NCBI RefSeq assembly: GCF_000019785.1
Contig: NC_010524.1
Span: forward strand, 2,108,001 to 2,172,000
Reading direction: 5' to 3'
DNA: 64,000 nucleotides
From: Leptothrix cholodnii SP-6
Lineage (GTDB): Bacteria > Pseudomonadota > Gammaproteobacteria > Burkholderiales > Burkholderiaceae_C
Shown here in pieces: positions 19,516 through 28,793 of the stretch. The position numbers were made by a program, and so were the translations under genes. Numbering within the stretch: position 1 is the stretch's first letter; each line of letters starts with the position of its first letter. A model generated the notes under the pieces. It did no database searches. It was not told where the DNA came from and saw only the letters and a list, made by a program, of their open reading frames with translations.

Positions 19516-22053
19516 ATGATCGACTTCAAGCCCGCGACTTTCGAACTCCAATATCGTGCCCTACTATCCGAGGCCAATCCAGAGATTGATTTCGTGTTGG
19601 ATGACATTGATGACGCATTGCAGGATGCGACCCCGAATTCCTTCGATGCACGGGCTTGTGCGTACCTCGCTGCAGATATCCTTTCAGCTTCAGACCATCA
19701 TTTCTCTTTGGCCTACGCACTGAACACTGCCATCGGCGCCAGTTGCATGTCCGGCGAGACGGAACGCGCAAGGCGATATCTGGCACAGCTGGTCGATCTG
19801 ACGATTGAGAAGGGCACCGAACTCGCAGCCCTATCAGCGGCTGAAAACGTCCGCCGACTATTGCCTGGAAATGCAAAGGCAGATCACGCGCCGAACATCC
19901 TCTATGAGGTTATTCGGCTGTATATACATCTCGAAAAAAATGACGATGCCATCCGTACACTGATCACCGCCGCATACCTCTTCGCAGACTTTGGTGCATT
20001 TCAACCCGCTTACGGGGCGCTGATGCAGGCAGAAGACATTGCAAGGGACAACCGCCTCCTTCAGGAGTACACGGATGTGGTCTCTACGATGTACTCGATT
20101 TGCCTGCTTGAAGAGGACCACACCTACGCCGAAAATATGTGGCCGACGCTAAAGCAGAAGTACGTCGAGCTTGGAAAGCCCGTCCCAACGCATCTCGCAG
20201 TCAATCGCGCAACATTGTTGTTTCGGACCAAGCAATACCAAGCTGCCCGAGAAGCCTACGAAGAAGCACTTGAAGGACTCGAGGCTGGTAACGAGCGCGA
20301 CGAGGGGCGTGCGAGCATTTTGATCAACCTGTCGGCATGCCTCCGCGAACTCGGAGAGCGCGAGCTCTCCGATGCCAAATTGGCTGAGGCTCGAATGCTG
20401 GTGCGCACCTTCGAAGAGGTCGACCCGGAGTTGCCTCTGGAAATGGAATTGATCGCCTCAAAGAGTGCCGTTGCCAAGGGCGATTTCTTTGAAGCGGGCG
20501 CGTGCCTAGTTCGCGCGGCCAAGCAGCTGGATGCTGGCGTCGCTTTGGTTGAGAAGCTTCACTACCGTCGGGGCTTTCGTGAACGCTATGTCCCTCGGAT
20601 GGAGCGACTGCTTGCTAGTCTTCCCACAACCGGAAGCGCTGCCCACGTCCTGCCTGTCATTTCTGCAACGCGAGCGAATCGGGTGTCCGACTGGCTTCAC
20701 TTTTTGGATTGGGTCGAGGTACTCGCCACCAAGATGCCCCCCGATGAGCAGCAAGCGCTCGATGAACTTGTCGAGGATCTCGCGCATTTCGGATCACCGC
20801 ATCTCCTCGGCCACCGGGAGAAGTACGACGATCCATTGGCCGCAATGGGAATGCGCGATCCGTGGCGCAACATTGCAGAGTACGCCGACAAGGTCACTGC
20901 GAGCTACGGCGTCGGCCGCCCCTTCGACGGCGCAACAGCTGAAGGCATCTCAGAGACCATCTCCAAGCGGCTTGAGGAGGGGTACGCAGTACTCGTGAAT
21001 ATGGTGGTCTCCGGACACAAGATGCTGCTCCTCGTGGGCAATCGCTACGTCCAGTGTGACCTGCCCCAGAGCGAGACCAGGGAGTTCTTCGAGGCACTCC
21101 TTAAGCATCGTTCCGAGCCCAATCAAGCCAAGACCCTTGGTCAAGCCGTGATCGCTTATCAGGCGGCTCTGCTGAGCTCGATGACGCCTGTGCTGAGCGA
21201 ACTTGAGGCGGACAGCTGCAAGGGCGTCATCTTCATTCCGGACGGCTCGAATCTGACGCCGATCAATCTGGTCATGGTTGGAGCTCCGAAGATCCGTGCG
21301 CGCATGGCGGCTGGCGCTTTCGAAGTTCGTACGTGCATCGCGCCCTATCCCGCGAAACTGCCTCATGGCGCTCCGACGTCATGCCTTGGTGTCATCGAAA
21401 GCGATTCAGGCTTGAAGTACGACCGGGCCGATGTTGAGGGATTCTTCAAAGGTGTGGAGTCTGAAGGAAGGTTGCTTGTAGACCCGTCCTGGGAATCGTT
21501 CGCTGAAGCTATGGAATCAGCGGACGCACTGGTTCTATCGCACCACGGCTCTTCTGTTGGCCTCTTTACAGACCCGTTCGTCGCAGACATGGCAGGCCCC
21601 CATCGGCGCAGCGCCATGAGCTTGAGCCAACTCCAGGGCACGGCATATCGATGGCCCCATCGGCTGGCAGTTCTGGGCACATGCCACAGTGGGGGGCTCG
21701 TCAATCGAAACCACCAAGGCCCATTCCGCTCGCACGACCTTATGGGATTCCCGACGGTATTCCTGCTTAACGGTCGAGCTGAAGTCATCGCGGCATCTTG
21801 GGCGATCTTTGATCGATTCAACCTACTGTTTACTAACCTGTTGGCGCCCGCATTGAGGACAGCTCATCCTTCGCTGGCTGCCAGTACGGCATTGGCCCTG
21901 CTGTTCGACTTGCCTTGCGATGAGTTCGCCGATCTATTGAGGCGCGCATTCTCAGCCGATGTTCAGCGCACCTCCGTACTACATGCACAAATGGATAATT
22001 TGCGTCGGCAGCCATTCTGTTACGGCGCATACCAGACATATACCTTGCTGTAA
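19516..22053 (+). CDS. TPR-CHAT domain caspase-like protease
   Basis: An 845-residue protein with an alpha-helical tetratricopeptide-like N-terminal half (roughly residues 60-370, for example RATLLFRTKQYQAAREAYEEALEGLEAG and ASILINLSACLRELGERELSDAKLAEA) and a C-terminal CHAT protease domain. The caspase-like dyad is visible: ALVLSHHGSS (H677) and LAVLGTCHSGG (C723). CHAT peptidases act as death effectors in several bacterial defence systems, for example cleaving gasdermins or acting with the type III-E CRISPR effector; no such partner is present here. GC content is clearly lower than in core genes. The start at 19516 has no good ribosome site, and the IS element ends 77 bases upstream, so native expression signals may be lost. 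Confidence 0.87.
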   Translation: MIDFKPATFELQYRALLSEANPEIDFVLDDIDDALQDATPNSFDARACAYLAADILSASDHHFSLAYALNTAIGASCMSGETERARRYLAQLVDLTIEKGTELAALSAAENVRRLLPGNAKADHAPNILYEVIRLYIHLEKNDDAIRTLITAAYLFADFGAFQPAYGALMQAEDIARDNRLLQEYTDVVSTMYSICLLEEDHTYAENMWPTLKQKYVELGKPVPTHLAVNRATLLFRTKQYQAAREAYEEALEGLEAGNERDEGRASILINLSACLRELGERELSDAKLAEARMLVRTFEEVDPELPLEMELIASKSAVAKGDFFEAGACLVRAAKQLDAGVALVEKLHYRRGFRERYVPRMERLLASLPTTGSAAHVLPVISATRANRVSDWLHFLDWVEVLATKMPPDEQQALDELVEDLAHFGSPHLLGHREKYDDPLAAMGMRDPWRNIAEYADKVTASYGVGRPFDGATAEGISETISKRLEEGYAVLVNMVVSGHKMLLLVGNRYVQCDLPQSETREFFEALLKHRSEPNQAKTLGQAVIAYQAALLSSMTPVLSELEADSCKGVIFIPDGSNLTPINLVMVGAPKIRARMAAGAFEVRTCIAPYPAKLPHGAPTSCLGVIESDSGLKYDRADVEGFFKGVESEGRLLVDPSWESFAEAMESADALVLSHHGSSVGLFTDPFVADMAGPHRRSAMSLSQLQGTAYRWPHRLAVLGTCHSGGLVNRNHQGPFRSHDLMGFPTVFLLNGRAEVIAASWAIFDRFNLLFTNLLAPALRTAHPSLAASTALALLFDLPCDEFADLLRRAFSADVQRTSVLHAQMDNLRRQPFCYGAYQTYTLL

Positions 22054-22733
22054 CTGCTCCGGCAATGCCTTCTCAGAATTCGTAGGCCAAAGTGCTTATC
22101 CGTCAATGACGATGTCGGCGAAGGGCGAGCCCTGGACGCGTGCGTGGTTGGCGAGCCGACTTCGCGCGGCTCACCGTCGCGAGGTCGGGCGTCCGGTTGA
22201 AGGCAGTCAGCGTGAGTTCAGCGATTGACGGCGGCAGACCGCACCCGCTGCGCTGCTGCCACTGGCGGCGCGGAGCTGGACGGCAGCAACGGGTCGAAAG
22301 TCCCAGTTCGCAGCGAGCGGTAGCAGTCGTTGGCAGGGCATCGTCGCCAGGCCGCTGACTCACCCGAACGCCCAGGCGGCATGGAATGGCGCGATGCAAG
22401 GTACACCGGTCATTCGCGCATACGGAACACACGGGTGACCGGTTCCTGCGACCGTCGACATTCATTCCCTGACGCTCACTGGCTGCACCCAGTCTAGTAC
22501 CGTCGTCCGTCTTGCCACCGTGAACGACAGAAGGTGGCCGCGAGCGTGAAGCCATGCAGGGTCCCGAGAGCCGACATACGGCGACTGCCCCGGGTAGGTG
22601 CGAGGCGGTTGCTGGTCCCCGGATCGGGCGCTCTGCGCGACGTCTCCGGGACCACCTGCCTGCGAGCCGGCAGTTTTCGCCAGAGGCCCGCCGTGACGCG
22701 TGGCACGTCAAGGGGCGGCGTCGCCCCGCCCGC
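22054..22733. other. Gene-poor spacer after the CHAT gene
   Basis: 680 bases with no supportable gene; GC rises back to core level along it. It contains the right copy of the inverted repeat (about 22175-22330). The several open frames across it have no family similarity. Confidence 0.65.
22175..22330 (+). repeat. Imperfect inverted repeat, right copy
   Basis: Partner of the block at 14900-15055 in opposite orientation, about 7.1 kb away. Shared exact strings are GTCAGCGTGAGT at 22206-22217, CTGCTGCC at 22253-22260 and GGCAGCAACGG at 22282-22292. The divergence between copies shows age or membership in a dispersed, variable repeat family. No open frame spans it. Confidence 0.65.
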
Positions 22734-23102
22734 TCAAGCCGTCACTTCGACCACCGGTTCGAAGCCGCCGAAGATCATGCGTTTGCCGTCGAAGGGCATC
22801 GGCGGGTTGCCGGGTGTGGACGGGTCCATGCGCGGGTCTTCCATCATCTTCTTCATGCCGGCGTGGCGCGTGGCCTTGTCCGGCCATTCGACCCACGAAA
22901 AGGCCACCGTCTCCTCGGCCGTGGCCTGGACGGCGCGGCTGAAATCGGTGACTTTGCCGTCGGGGACGTCGTCGCCCCAAGCCTCGATGACACGAGTGGC
23001 GCCCAGTTCGATGAACAGCGAGTCGAAATGGCGCGCGTGCTCGATGAACTTCTGCTTGTTGGCGGTGGGGACCGCGATCACGAAACCATCGATGTATGAC
23101 AT
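22734..23102 (-). CDS. DUF1428 family protein
   Basis: A 122-residue DUF1428 (YbaA-like) protein with a dimeric alpha-beta barrel fold. Signature blocks are MSYIDGFVIAVPTANKQKFIEHA, VIEAWGDDVPDGKVTDF, EETVAFSWVEWPDKATRHAGMKKMMEDPRM and MPFDGKRMIFGGFEP. The start at 23102 is supported by AAGGAG nine bases upstream; an upstream in-frame extension belongs to the hsdR remnant. The function is unknown. It is intact and high in GC, so it is probably a core gene placed next to the restriction-modification relic. Confidence 0.92.
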   Translation of the reverse strand: MSYIDGFVIAVPTANKQKFIEHARHFDSLFIELGATRVIEAWGDDVPDGKVTDFSRAVQATAEETVAFSWVEWPDKATRHAGMKKMMEDPRMDPSTPGNPPMPFDGKRMIFGGFEPVVEVTA

Positions 23103-23189
23103 GTCTTCACTCCTTGGGGGTCGACCGGTCGGCGCGCCCACCTGAGGGCGCCTCGTATCCCATCGACGAATGACAGTACGCCGGATCGA

Positions 23190-23382
23190 CATGGCCCTCA
23201 GACGCCGGATGGCATCGCGCAGGCGATGCTTGAGCAGCGCCTCGCGGTAGCTGTCGCGCTCGGTGCCGGGTGTCTTGGCAACGGGCGGCGAAACATCCGG
23301 CCCCGTGACCGACTTCCCAGCCCAGCGTCGACAGCCATTCGAGCGTGGCTTGTTCGACGTGGTCTTCGGTGAGGCCTGTCAC
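23190..23382 (-). pseudogene. hsdR 5' fragment (type I restriction subunit), frameshifted and truncated
   Basis: Only the first roughly 60 codons of a type I restriction endonuclease subunit remain. A GTG start at 23382 overlaps the stop of the DUF4276 gene (GTGA) and gives TGLTEDHVEQATLEWLSTLG, the typical HsdR N-terminus. After WEVGHG the frame breaks: a run of four G (CACGGGGCC) has one base too many. Shifting frame restores PDVSPPVAKTPGTERDSYRE and ALLKHRLRDAIRRLRA, again HsdR-like. Similarity stops near 23190; the remaining roughly 900 codons are absent. The fragment cannot make an active enzyme. Confidence 0.82.
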
Positions 23383-24011
23383 ACCAACGCCTCCGCCAAG
23401 GCCGCATGAAACGCCAGGAAGCTCGGTGACCGGCTTCGGCTGGGCTCGATATGCCGACCGATGGCTCGCGCCGCCTCGATCTTGGCCAGCCCGGCCTTGG
23501 CGTAGCCGTGGCGCTGCAGCACACGCTCGAAGGCCTCCCAGGTGCCGCCCGTGATGGCATCCGGGTCACGCAAGCCACGGCTCTTGGGCACCCCGTCGGG
23601 CAGCTTCGGGTACACGGCCTGCACGGCGGGCCAGTCGCCGAAGTACCAGGCCTCCAACTCCTCGACGGCGATGCGGTTGGCCAGTTGCCAGTCGCCGTGG
23701 CCGGCCGCCGCGACGGCCCGTGTGCGCGTCAGCAGGCCGGCGCGGGTGCCGATGGCTTCCATCCGCGACTTGAGGGCCTTGCAGTCCTCGTCGTCCCTGT
23801 CCACGATCACCAGCACACGCCAGTCATCGGGCAGCCATTGCGCATAGGCGCGCAGGCGAGCCTCCAGCTTGGCCATCAGGTCGTCCTTGCCCTGGAACGG
23901 GTGGATCTCGAACGTGCGTCGTGCCGGCATCAGGCGCGGCAACAACGCGTGCAGGAAGGCCTCCATCGAAGGCTCCTCCACCAGCAGGACCAGGTGGTTT
24001 GCTGCCGGCAT
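23379..24011 (-). CDS. DUF4276 family protein (TOPRIM-like)
   Basis: A 210-residue protein of the DUF4276 family, regarded as TOPRIM-related. The first beta strand and acidic residue are LVLLVEEPSMEAFLHALL (E12/E13) and the DxD equivalent is VLVIVDRDDEDC (D71, D73); ANRIAVEELEAWYFGDW and VPKSRGLRDPDAI are also family-like. The start at 24011 lies two bases after the stop of the AAA ATPase gene, and the stop overlaps the hsdR GTG, so the three were one translationally coupled operon. An ATPase followed by a TOPRIM-like protein mimics a split OLD nuclease, as in PARIS systems. The nuclease role is inferred. Confidence 0.83.
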   Translation of the reverse strand: MPAANHLVLLVEEPSMEAFLHALLPRLMPARRTFEIHPFQGKDDLMAKLEARLRAYAQWLPDDWRVLVIVDRDDEDCKALKSRMEAIGTRAGLLTRTRAVAAAGHGDWQLANRIAVEELEAWYFGDWPAVQAVYPKLPDGVPKSRGLRDPDAITGGTWEAFERVLQRHGYAKAGLAKIEAARAIGRHIEPSRSRSPSFLAFHAALAEALV

Positions 24012-24013
24012 GC

Positions 24014-25288
24014 TCAACCCTTCTTCCGGCTGACCGTGGCAGCTGGGCGCCTCAGGGGGCGCGTCGGTGCGCCCTGATTGACGAGGGGGTCGCCAACGCC
24101 CAACTGACCTTCCATCCACAGATGGCCGAGCAGGGCCCCCTGCTCGATGAATGCCGTGATGCCGGGCAGATCGGACGCCCGCATCACCTGGGTGTAGCCG
24201 GCCTCGTCCCGCCACAGAACGCGCACCTCATCCGGCCGCAAGGCGTTCACGAAGAAAGGCGAATGTGTCGTCACCATCAGCTGGGTCTGCTCGGTGGCCT
24301 TGCGGCATTCCTCGGCCAGATCCAGCAACATCCGTGGGTGCAGGAAGTTCTCCGGCTCCTCGATGCCGATGAACGGCGGTGGTGCCGGATCGTGCAGCAG
24401 CACCAGGTACTGCAACATCTTCAGCGTGCCGTCGGACGCAAAGCGGGCCAGCACCGGGTGGCTGAAGGGGGTGTCCTTGATCTGCAGCAGCAGGCGGCCA
24501 TCGGGCATCGGGTCCGCCAGCACGCGCTCGATGCGCGGCACCCGTTGCCGCAGCACGTCGACGATGTGCTCCAGCCGCTCGGCATGGCGCTCGCCCAGGT
24601 ACTGGATGACGTTGGGCAGATTGTCTCCGGTCTTGGTCAGGTGCTCTTCCGGTCCGGCCTCGGGTTGCCCGCGGGCACTGTCTGCCGCCAGGTAGGACAC
24701 ATGCCAGCCGGTGATGAACTCGCGCAGCGCCGCCACACGCGGATGCTCGGCAAACTGGCCCAGCGCGTTCACGGCCAGCAGGTCGGGCGACTTCAGCGGG
24801 ATGTCCACCCGCCGGTCTTGTTCATCGGGCAACTCGCCGCTGACGGCCTGGCCCACGCCCTGCCGGTAGTCCAGAAAGCGGAACGGTTTGCCGCCCTTGC
24901 CACGTGTCCAGCGCAGCCACTCCTCAACCACGACCGGCACCCCGTTGCGTTCGTCGACTGCGAGGTGGTAGGTGATGAGGGGAAAGCCCGGTTCGCGGTA
25001 CTTGATCTCCACCGACACCGGGCCCTCTGCGCCGCGGGTCTTCAACTCCTTGGCCCGGCCACGTTTGTCCCAAGCCTTGCGCAGCCCCAACTCGAAACAC
25101 TCGGCCAGGAAGGCAAAGACGTCGAATACCGTGGACTTGCCGCTGCCATTGGGCCCGAGCAGCACCGTCAGCGGCGTCAGGTCCTTGAACTCGACATCGT
25201 GCAGAGCGCGGAAGTTCTGCACCTTGAGGTATTCGATGCGGGCCATGCCGCCGGGCTTCTTCGCGGGGAGACGGGGGGACGGACTCAT
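24014..25288 (-). CDS. AAA family ATPase (OLD/ABC-type), partner of the DUF4276 protein
   Basis: A 424-residue ABC-type AAA ATPase of the AAA_21 kind. Walker A is GPNGSGKST (residues 45-53), a signature-like [12 protein letters not shown] follows at about 281-292, Walker B is [15 protein letters not shown] (306-320) and the H-loop is VTTHSPFF (H342). There is no C-terminal TOPRIM; that function seems to sit in the next gene two bases downstream. The start at 25288 is preferred because ATGA overlaps the stop of the hsdM/hsdS relic; a Met at 25246 is the other option. Its position inside a type I restriction operon and its intact motifs suggest a nested defence cassette. Confidence 0.85.
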   Translation of the reverse strand: MSPSPRLPAKKPGGMARIEYLKVQNFRALHDVEFKDLTPLTVLLGPNGSGKSTVFDVFAFLAECFELGLRKAWDKRGRAKELKTRGAEGPVSVEIKYREPGFPLITYHLAVDERNGVPVVVEEWLRWTRGKGGKPFRFLDYRQGVGQAVSGELPDEQDRRVDIPLKSPDLLAVNALGQFAEHPRVAALREFITGWHVSYLAADSARGQPEAGPEEHLTKTGDNLPNVIQYLGERHAERLEHIVDVLRQRVPRIERVLADPMPDGRLLLQIKDTPFSHPVLARFASDGTLKMLQYLVLLHDPAPPPFIGIEEPENFLHPRMLLDLAEECRKATEQTQLMVTTHSPFFVNALRPDEVRVLWRDEAGYTQVMRASDLPGITAFIEQGALLGHLWMEGQLGVGDPLVNQGAPTRPLRRPAATVSRKKG

Positions 25289-25392
25289 GAGGTGGCTTTC
25301 AAGGCTGCCTGCGCTTCGGGCAGGCGCAGTTTGCCGGAGATGAGGCGGGGGTCTGCGGTAGCCCAGAGGATCTTGTTGAGGTCTTGTTGCAT
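25285..25392 (-). pseudogene. hsdM'-'hsdS deletion scar (type I restriction-modification)
   Basis: A 35-codon frame: [14 protein letters not shown] resembles the start of a type I methyltransferase subunit (HsdM), and the rest, [18 protein letters not shown], resembles the very end of a specificity subunit (HsdS). The simplest reading is one in-frame deletion that removed nearly all of hsdM and hsdS and fused their ends. The stop overlaps the ATG of the AAA gene (ATGA), which preserves the original operon joint. The identification is from residue patterns in a very short peptide, so it is suggestive rather than certain, but hsdR remains downstream in the expected order. Confidence 0.65.
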
Positions 25393-25699
25393 GGAATGCC
25401 TGATGAATCAGCGGCCAGCGCCGACTGGATGTCGAGCGATCCTGAGCATCAGGACGGCAATCGTGCTGGCACCGATCACAAAGGCGTGGGCATGCCCCGG
25501 GCAACATGCCGGCATGCAGCGGATGTCATGCCTGCATGAGGTCGGGTGATGCCGGCATCGGGTCGACATCACCTGGGCACAGGGTCGACCTGGTGCCGGC
25601 CTGCCGAAGGCCTTGCCGGCGCAGCACATGCGCCTCGTGCTGGCAGGGCATGCTCATCGCGGCAGCACCGTGCGCGCCATGCCGGGGCACGGCCGGTCT
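25393..25699. other. Spacer between the type I relic and the RND efflux genes
   Basis: 307 bases without a supportable gene. It should hold the promoter of the relic operon and the end of the efflux transcript. GTCGAC-centred and ATGCCGGCAT-like short repeats occur, but no clear hairpin with a T run is seen. Confidence 0.5.
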
Positions 25700-28600
25700 T
25701 CAATGCGCCGCAGCCGGCGCCTCCTCGTTCGCCGGCGTGGTGATCTCGCCGGGCACCTGCTTGCGCGCCATCAGCGTGTAGATCGTCGGCACGACGAAGA
25801 TCGTCAGCAGCGTGCCCAGGCTCATGCCGCCGACGATCACCCAGCCGATCTGCTGGCGGCTCTCGGCGCCGGCGCCTTCGGCCAGGGCCAGCGGCAAGGC
25901 GCCGAGCACCATCGCGCCGGTGGTCATCAGGATCGGCCGCAGTCGCAGGCTGGCGGCTTCGAGCGTGGCGTCCATCACCGACTTGCCCTGCTGGCGCAGC
26001 TGGTTGCTGAACTCGACGATCAGGATGCCGTGCTTGGTGATCAGCCCGACCAGCGTGATCAGGCCGATCTGCGAGTAGACGTTGAGCGTGCCGCCGCTCC
26101 ACTGCAGCGCGGCGAGCGCGCCCACCATCGACAGCGGCACCGCCAGCATGATGATGAAGGGGTCGACGAAGCTCTCGAACTGCGCCGCCAGCACCAGGAA
26201 GATGAACAGCAGCGCCAGCACGAACACCAGCCCCAGCGCGCCGCTCGACGAGCGGAACTCGCGGCTGATGCCGTTGAGCTCGGTGGCGTAGCCGACCGGC
26301 AGCACCTTGGCGGCCGTGGCATCCATGAACTGCAGCGCCTCGCCGAGCGAATAACCCGGCGCCAGATTGGCCGTGATGGCCAGCGAGCGGCGTTGGTTGA
26401 AGTGGTTGAGCTCGCGCGGGCTGACCGACTCGCGTACCTTCACGATCGACGACAGCGGCACCATCGTGTCGTTGCGCCCGCGCACGAACAGGCGGTCGAT
26501 GTCGTCGGGTGTGGTGCGGCCGCTGGCCTGCGTCTGCACCAGCACGTCGTACTGGTCGGCGTCGCGCTTGTAGCGTGTCACGGCGCGGCCGCCGAGCATG
26601 GTCTCGACCGTGCGCGCCACCTGGTCGATGGCCACGCCGGCGTCGGCCGCGCGGTCGCGGTCGACCTCGAGCAGGATCTCCGGCTTGTTGAGCCGCAGGT
26701 CGCTGTCGGGCTGCACGATGCCGGGGTTCTTGGCGATCTCGGCCAGCATCTGCTGGTTGATGCGCGCCAGGTTGGCGTAGCTGTCGTTGGTCAGGATCAC
26801 GAAGTTGATCGCCCGCTCGCGAAAGCCCTGCCCCAGGCTCGGCGGCGTGACCGGGAACGCCGACACGCCCGGCAGGCTGGCGAACTGCGGCTGCATCGCG
26901 CGTGCGATCTCGGCGGTGGTGCGGCTGCGTTCGGTCCAGTCGACCGCCCGCAGGATGGCCGTGGCCTGCGCCACCGTCGGGTTGCCGGTGATGACGAACT
27001 TGCGATCCAGCTCGGGGAAGTCGGCAGCGATGCCCTCGATCGCACGCGCGTAGCGGGCGGTGTAGTCGAGCGTGGCGCCGTCGGGCGAGTTGATGGTGGT
27101 GATGATGACGCCGCGGTCCTCGAGCGGCGCAAGTTCGCTCTTGGCGTGGCTGAACAGCCACCAGCTGCCCGCCCCCGACGCCGCCATCACCACCAGCACG
27201 ATCCAGCGCTGGCCGAGCAGGCCGCGCAACACCCAGGTGTAGCCGGCGGTCAGGCGGTCGAGCCCGGCCTCCATGACGCGGTCGAAGCGGTTCGGCTTGG
27301 CGTTGTGGCGCAGCAGCAGGCTGCACATCATCGGCGTGAGCGTCAGCGCGACAAAACCCGACACCACCACCGCACCGGCCAGCGTCAAGGCGAATTCGGC
27401 AAACAGCCGCCCGGTGCGCCCCGGCGTGAAGGCCAGCGGCGCGTAGACCGCCGCCAGCGTCAGCGTCATCGCGACCACCGCGAAGCCGATTTCCTTCGCG
27501 CCCTTGAGCGCGGCCTGGAACGGTTCGAGGCCCTCCTCGATGTGGCGGAAGATGTTTTCCAGCACGACGATGGCGTCGTCGACCACCAGGCCGATCGCCA
27601 GCACCAGCGCCAGCAGCGTGAGGGTGTTGACGGTGAATCCGGCCACCGACATCAGCGTGAAGGCGCCGATCAGGCTGACGGGGATCGTCACCAGCGGGAT
27701 CACCGCCGCGCGCAGGTGGCGCAGGAACACGAACACCACCAGCGCCACCAGCACCACCGCCTCGGTGATGGTGGTGTAGACCGACTTGACGGAGCGGTCG
27801 ATGAAGATCGAGTTGTCGTTGGCCACCGTCACCTGCAGGCCCGGCGGCAGGTCGTCCTGGATCTTGGGCAGCACGGCGCGCACGGCGGCCGAGACTTCCA
27901 GCGGGTTGGCCGTGGCCTGGCGGATCACGCCGGTCGAGATCGCCGGCGTGCCGTTCAGTCGCACGATCGAGCGCTCGCTGGCCGGCGCCTGTTCGATGCG
28001 CGCCACGTCGCGCAGCCGCACCGAGTAGCCGCTGACCACCTTGAGCGCGACATCGCCGAACTGCGCCTCGGTGTTGAGGTCGGTGCGCGAGGTGACGTTG
28101 AACTCGCGCTGCCGGCTCTCGATGCGCCCGGCCGGCACCTCGAGGTTCTGGCGCCGCAGTGCGTCCTCGACGTCCTGCACCGTCAGGCGGTAGGAGGCGA
28201 GCTTGTCGGCGTCGAGCCAGATCCGCATCGCGTAGGTGCGGTCGCCGTTGATCTGCACGTCGGCCACACCGGGCACGGTCTGCAGGCGCGGCTTGACGAC
28301 GCGGTTGATGATGTCGGTGATGGCCAGCGGCGTGATCGTCTCGCTGCTGAAGGCCAGCCAGATGGTGGGCGTGGCGTCGGCCTCGACCTTGGCGATCACC
28401 GGCTCGTCGATCGCATCGGGCAGCCGGCCGCGCACCCGCGAGACGCGGTCGCGCACGTCGGCGGCGGCGTTGTCGGGGTCTTTCTCGAGCTTGAAGCGCA
28501 CCGTGATCTGGCTCTGCTCGGAGCGCGAGATCGAGGTGATGATGTCGACGCCGTCGATGCCGGCGATCGAGTCCTCGAGCGGCTTGCTGACCTGCGACTC

Positions 28601-28777
28601 GATCACCTCGGCCGAGGCGCCGATCAGCTTGGTGCGCACCGTCACCACCGGCTCGTCGATGCGCGGGTACTCGCGCACCTGCAGCCGGGTGTAGGACACC
28701 AGCCCGACCAGCACCAGCAGCAGCGACATCACGGTGGCGAACACCGGGCGGCGGATCGAAACTTCGGACAGTCGCAT
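25700..28777 (-). CDS. RND efflux transporter permease (HAE1/AcrB-like)
   Basis: A 1,025-residue inner-membrane resistance-nodulation-division pump. The N-terminus MRLSEVSIRRPVFATVMSLLLVLVGLVSY is the first membrane helix; the proton-relay helix carries the paired Asp in ALVLAIGLVVDDAIVVLENIFRHIEEG; two large periplasmic porter loops (including TPTIWLAFSS and TVANDNSIFID) and a second half repeating the topology follow. The start at 28777 is the family start. It lies 16 bases after its periplasmic adaptor gene. No outer-membrane factor or regulator is adjacent, so substrates are unknown. Confidence 0.96.
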   Translation of the reverse strand: MRLSEVSIRRPVFATVMSLLLVLVGLVSYTRLQVREYPRIDEPVVTVRTKLIGASAEVIESQVSKPLEDSIAGIDGVDIITSISRSEQSQITVRFKLEKDPDNAAADVRDRVSRVRGRLPDAIDEPVIAKVEADATPTIWLAFSSETITPLAITDIINRVVKPRLQTVPGVADVQINGDRTYAMRIWLDADKLASYRLTVQDVEDALRRQNLEVPAGRIESRQREFNVTSRTDLNTEAQFGDVALKVVSGYSVRLRDVARIEQAPASERSIVRLNGTPAISTGVIRQATANPLEVSAAVRAVLPKIQDDLPPGLQVTVANDNSIFIDRSVKSVYTTITEAVVLVALVVFVFLRHLRAAVIPLVTIPVSLIGAFTLMSVAGFTVNTLTLLALVLAIGLVVDDAIVVLENIFRHIEEGLEPFQAALKGAKEIGFAVVAMTLTLAAVYAPLAFTPGRTGRLFAEFALTLAGAVVVSGFVALTLTPMMCSLLLRHNAKPNRFDRVMEAGLDRLTAGYTWVLRGLLGQRWIVLVVMAASGAGSWWLFSHAKSELAPLEDRGVIITTINSPDGATLDYTARYARAIEGIAADFPELDRKFVITGNPTVAQATAILRAVDWTERSRTTAEIARAMQPQFASLPGVSAFPVTPPSLGQGFRERAINFVILTNDSYANLARINQQMLAEIAKNPGIVQPDSDLRLNKPEILLEVDRDRAADAGVAIDQVARTVETMLGGRAVTRYKRDADQYDVLVQTQASGRTTPDDIDRLFVRGRNDTMVPLSSIVKVRESVSPRELNHFNQRRSLAITANLAPGYSLGEALQFMDATAAKVLPVGYATELNGISREFRSSSGALGLVFVLALLFIFLVLAAQFESFVDPFIIMLAVPLSMVGALAALQWSGGTLNVYSQIGLITLVGLITKHGILIVEFSNQLRQQGKSVMDATLEAASLRLRPILMTTGAMVLGALPLALAEGAGAESRQQIGWVIVGGMSLGTLLTIFVVPTIYTLMARKQVPGEITTPANEEAPAAAH

Positions 28778-28793
28778 CGTGTCTCTCCCGCGT

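Noticed and set aside
22103..22711. Minus-strand frame of about 200 codons between the CHAT and DUF1428 genes
   Set aside because: It crosses the repeat block, has abundant Arg/Pro/Cys, no family features and no ribosome site.
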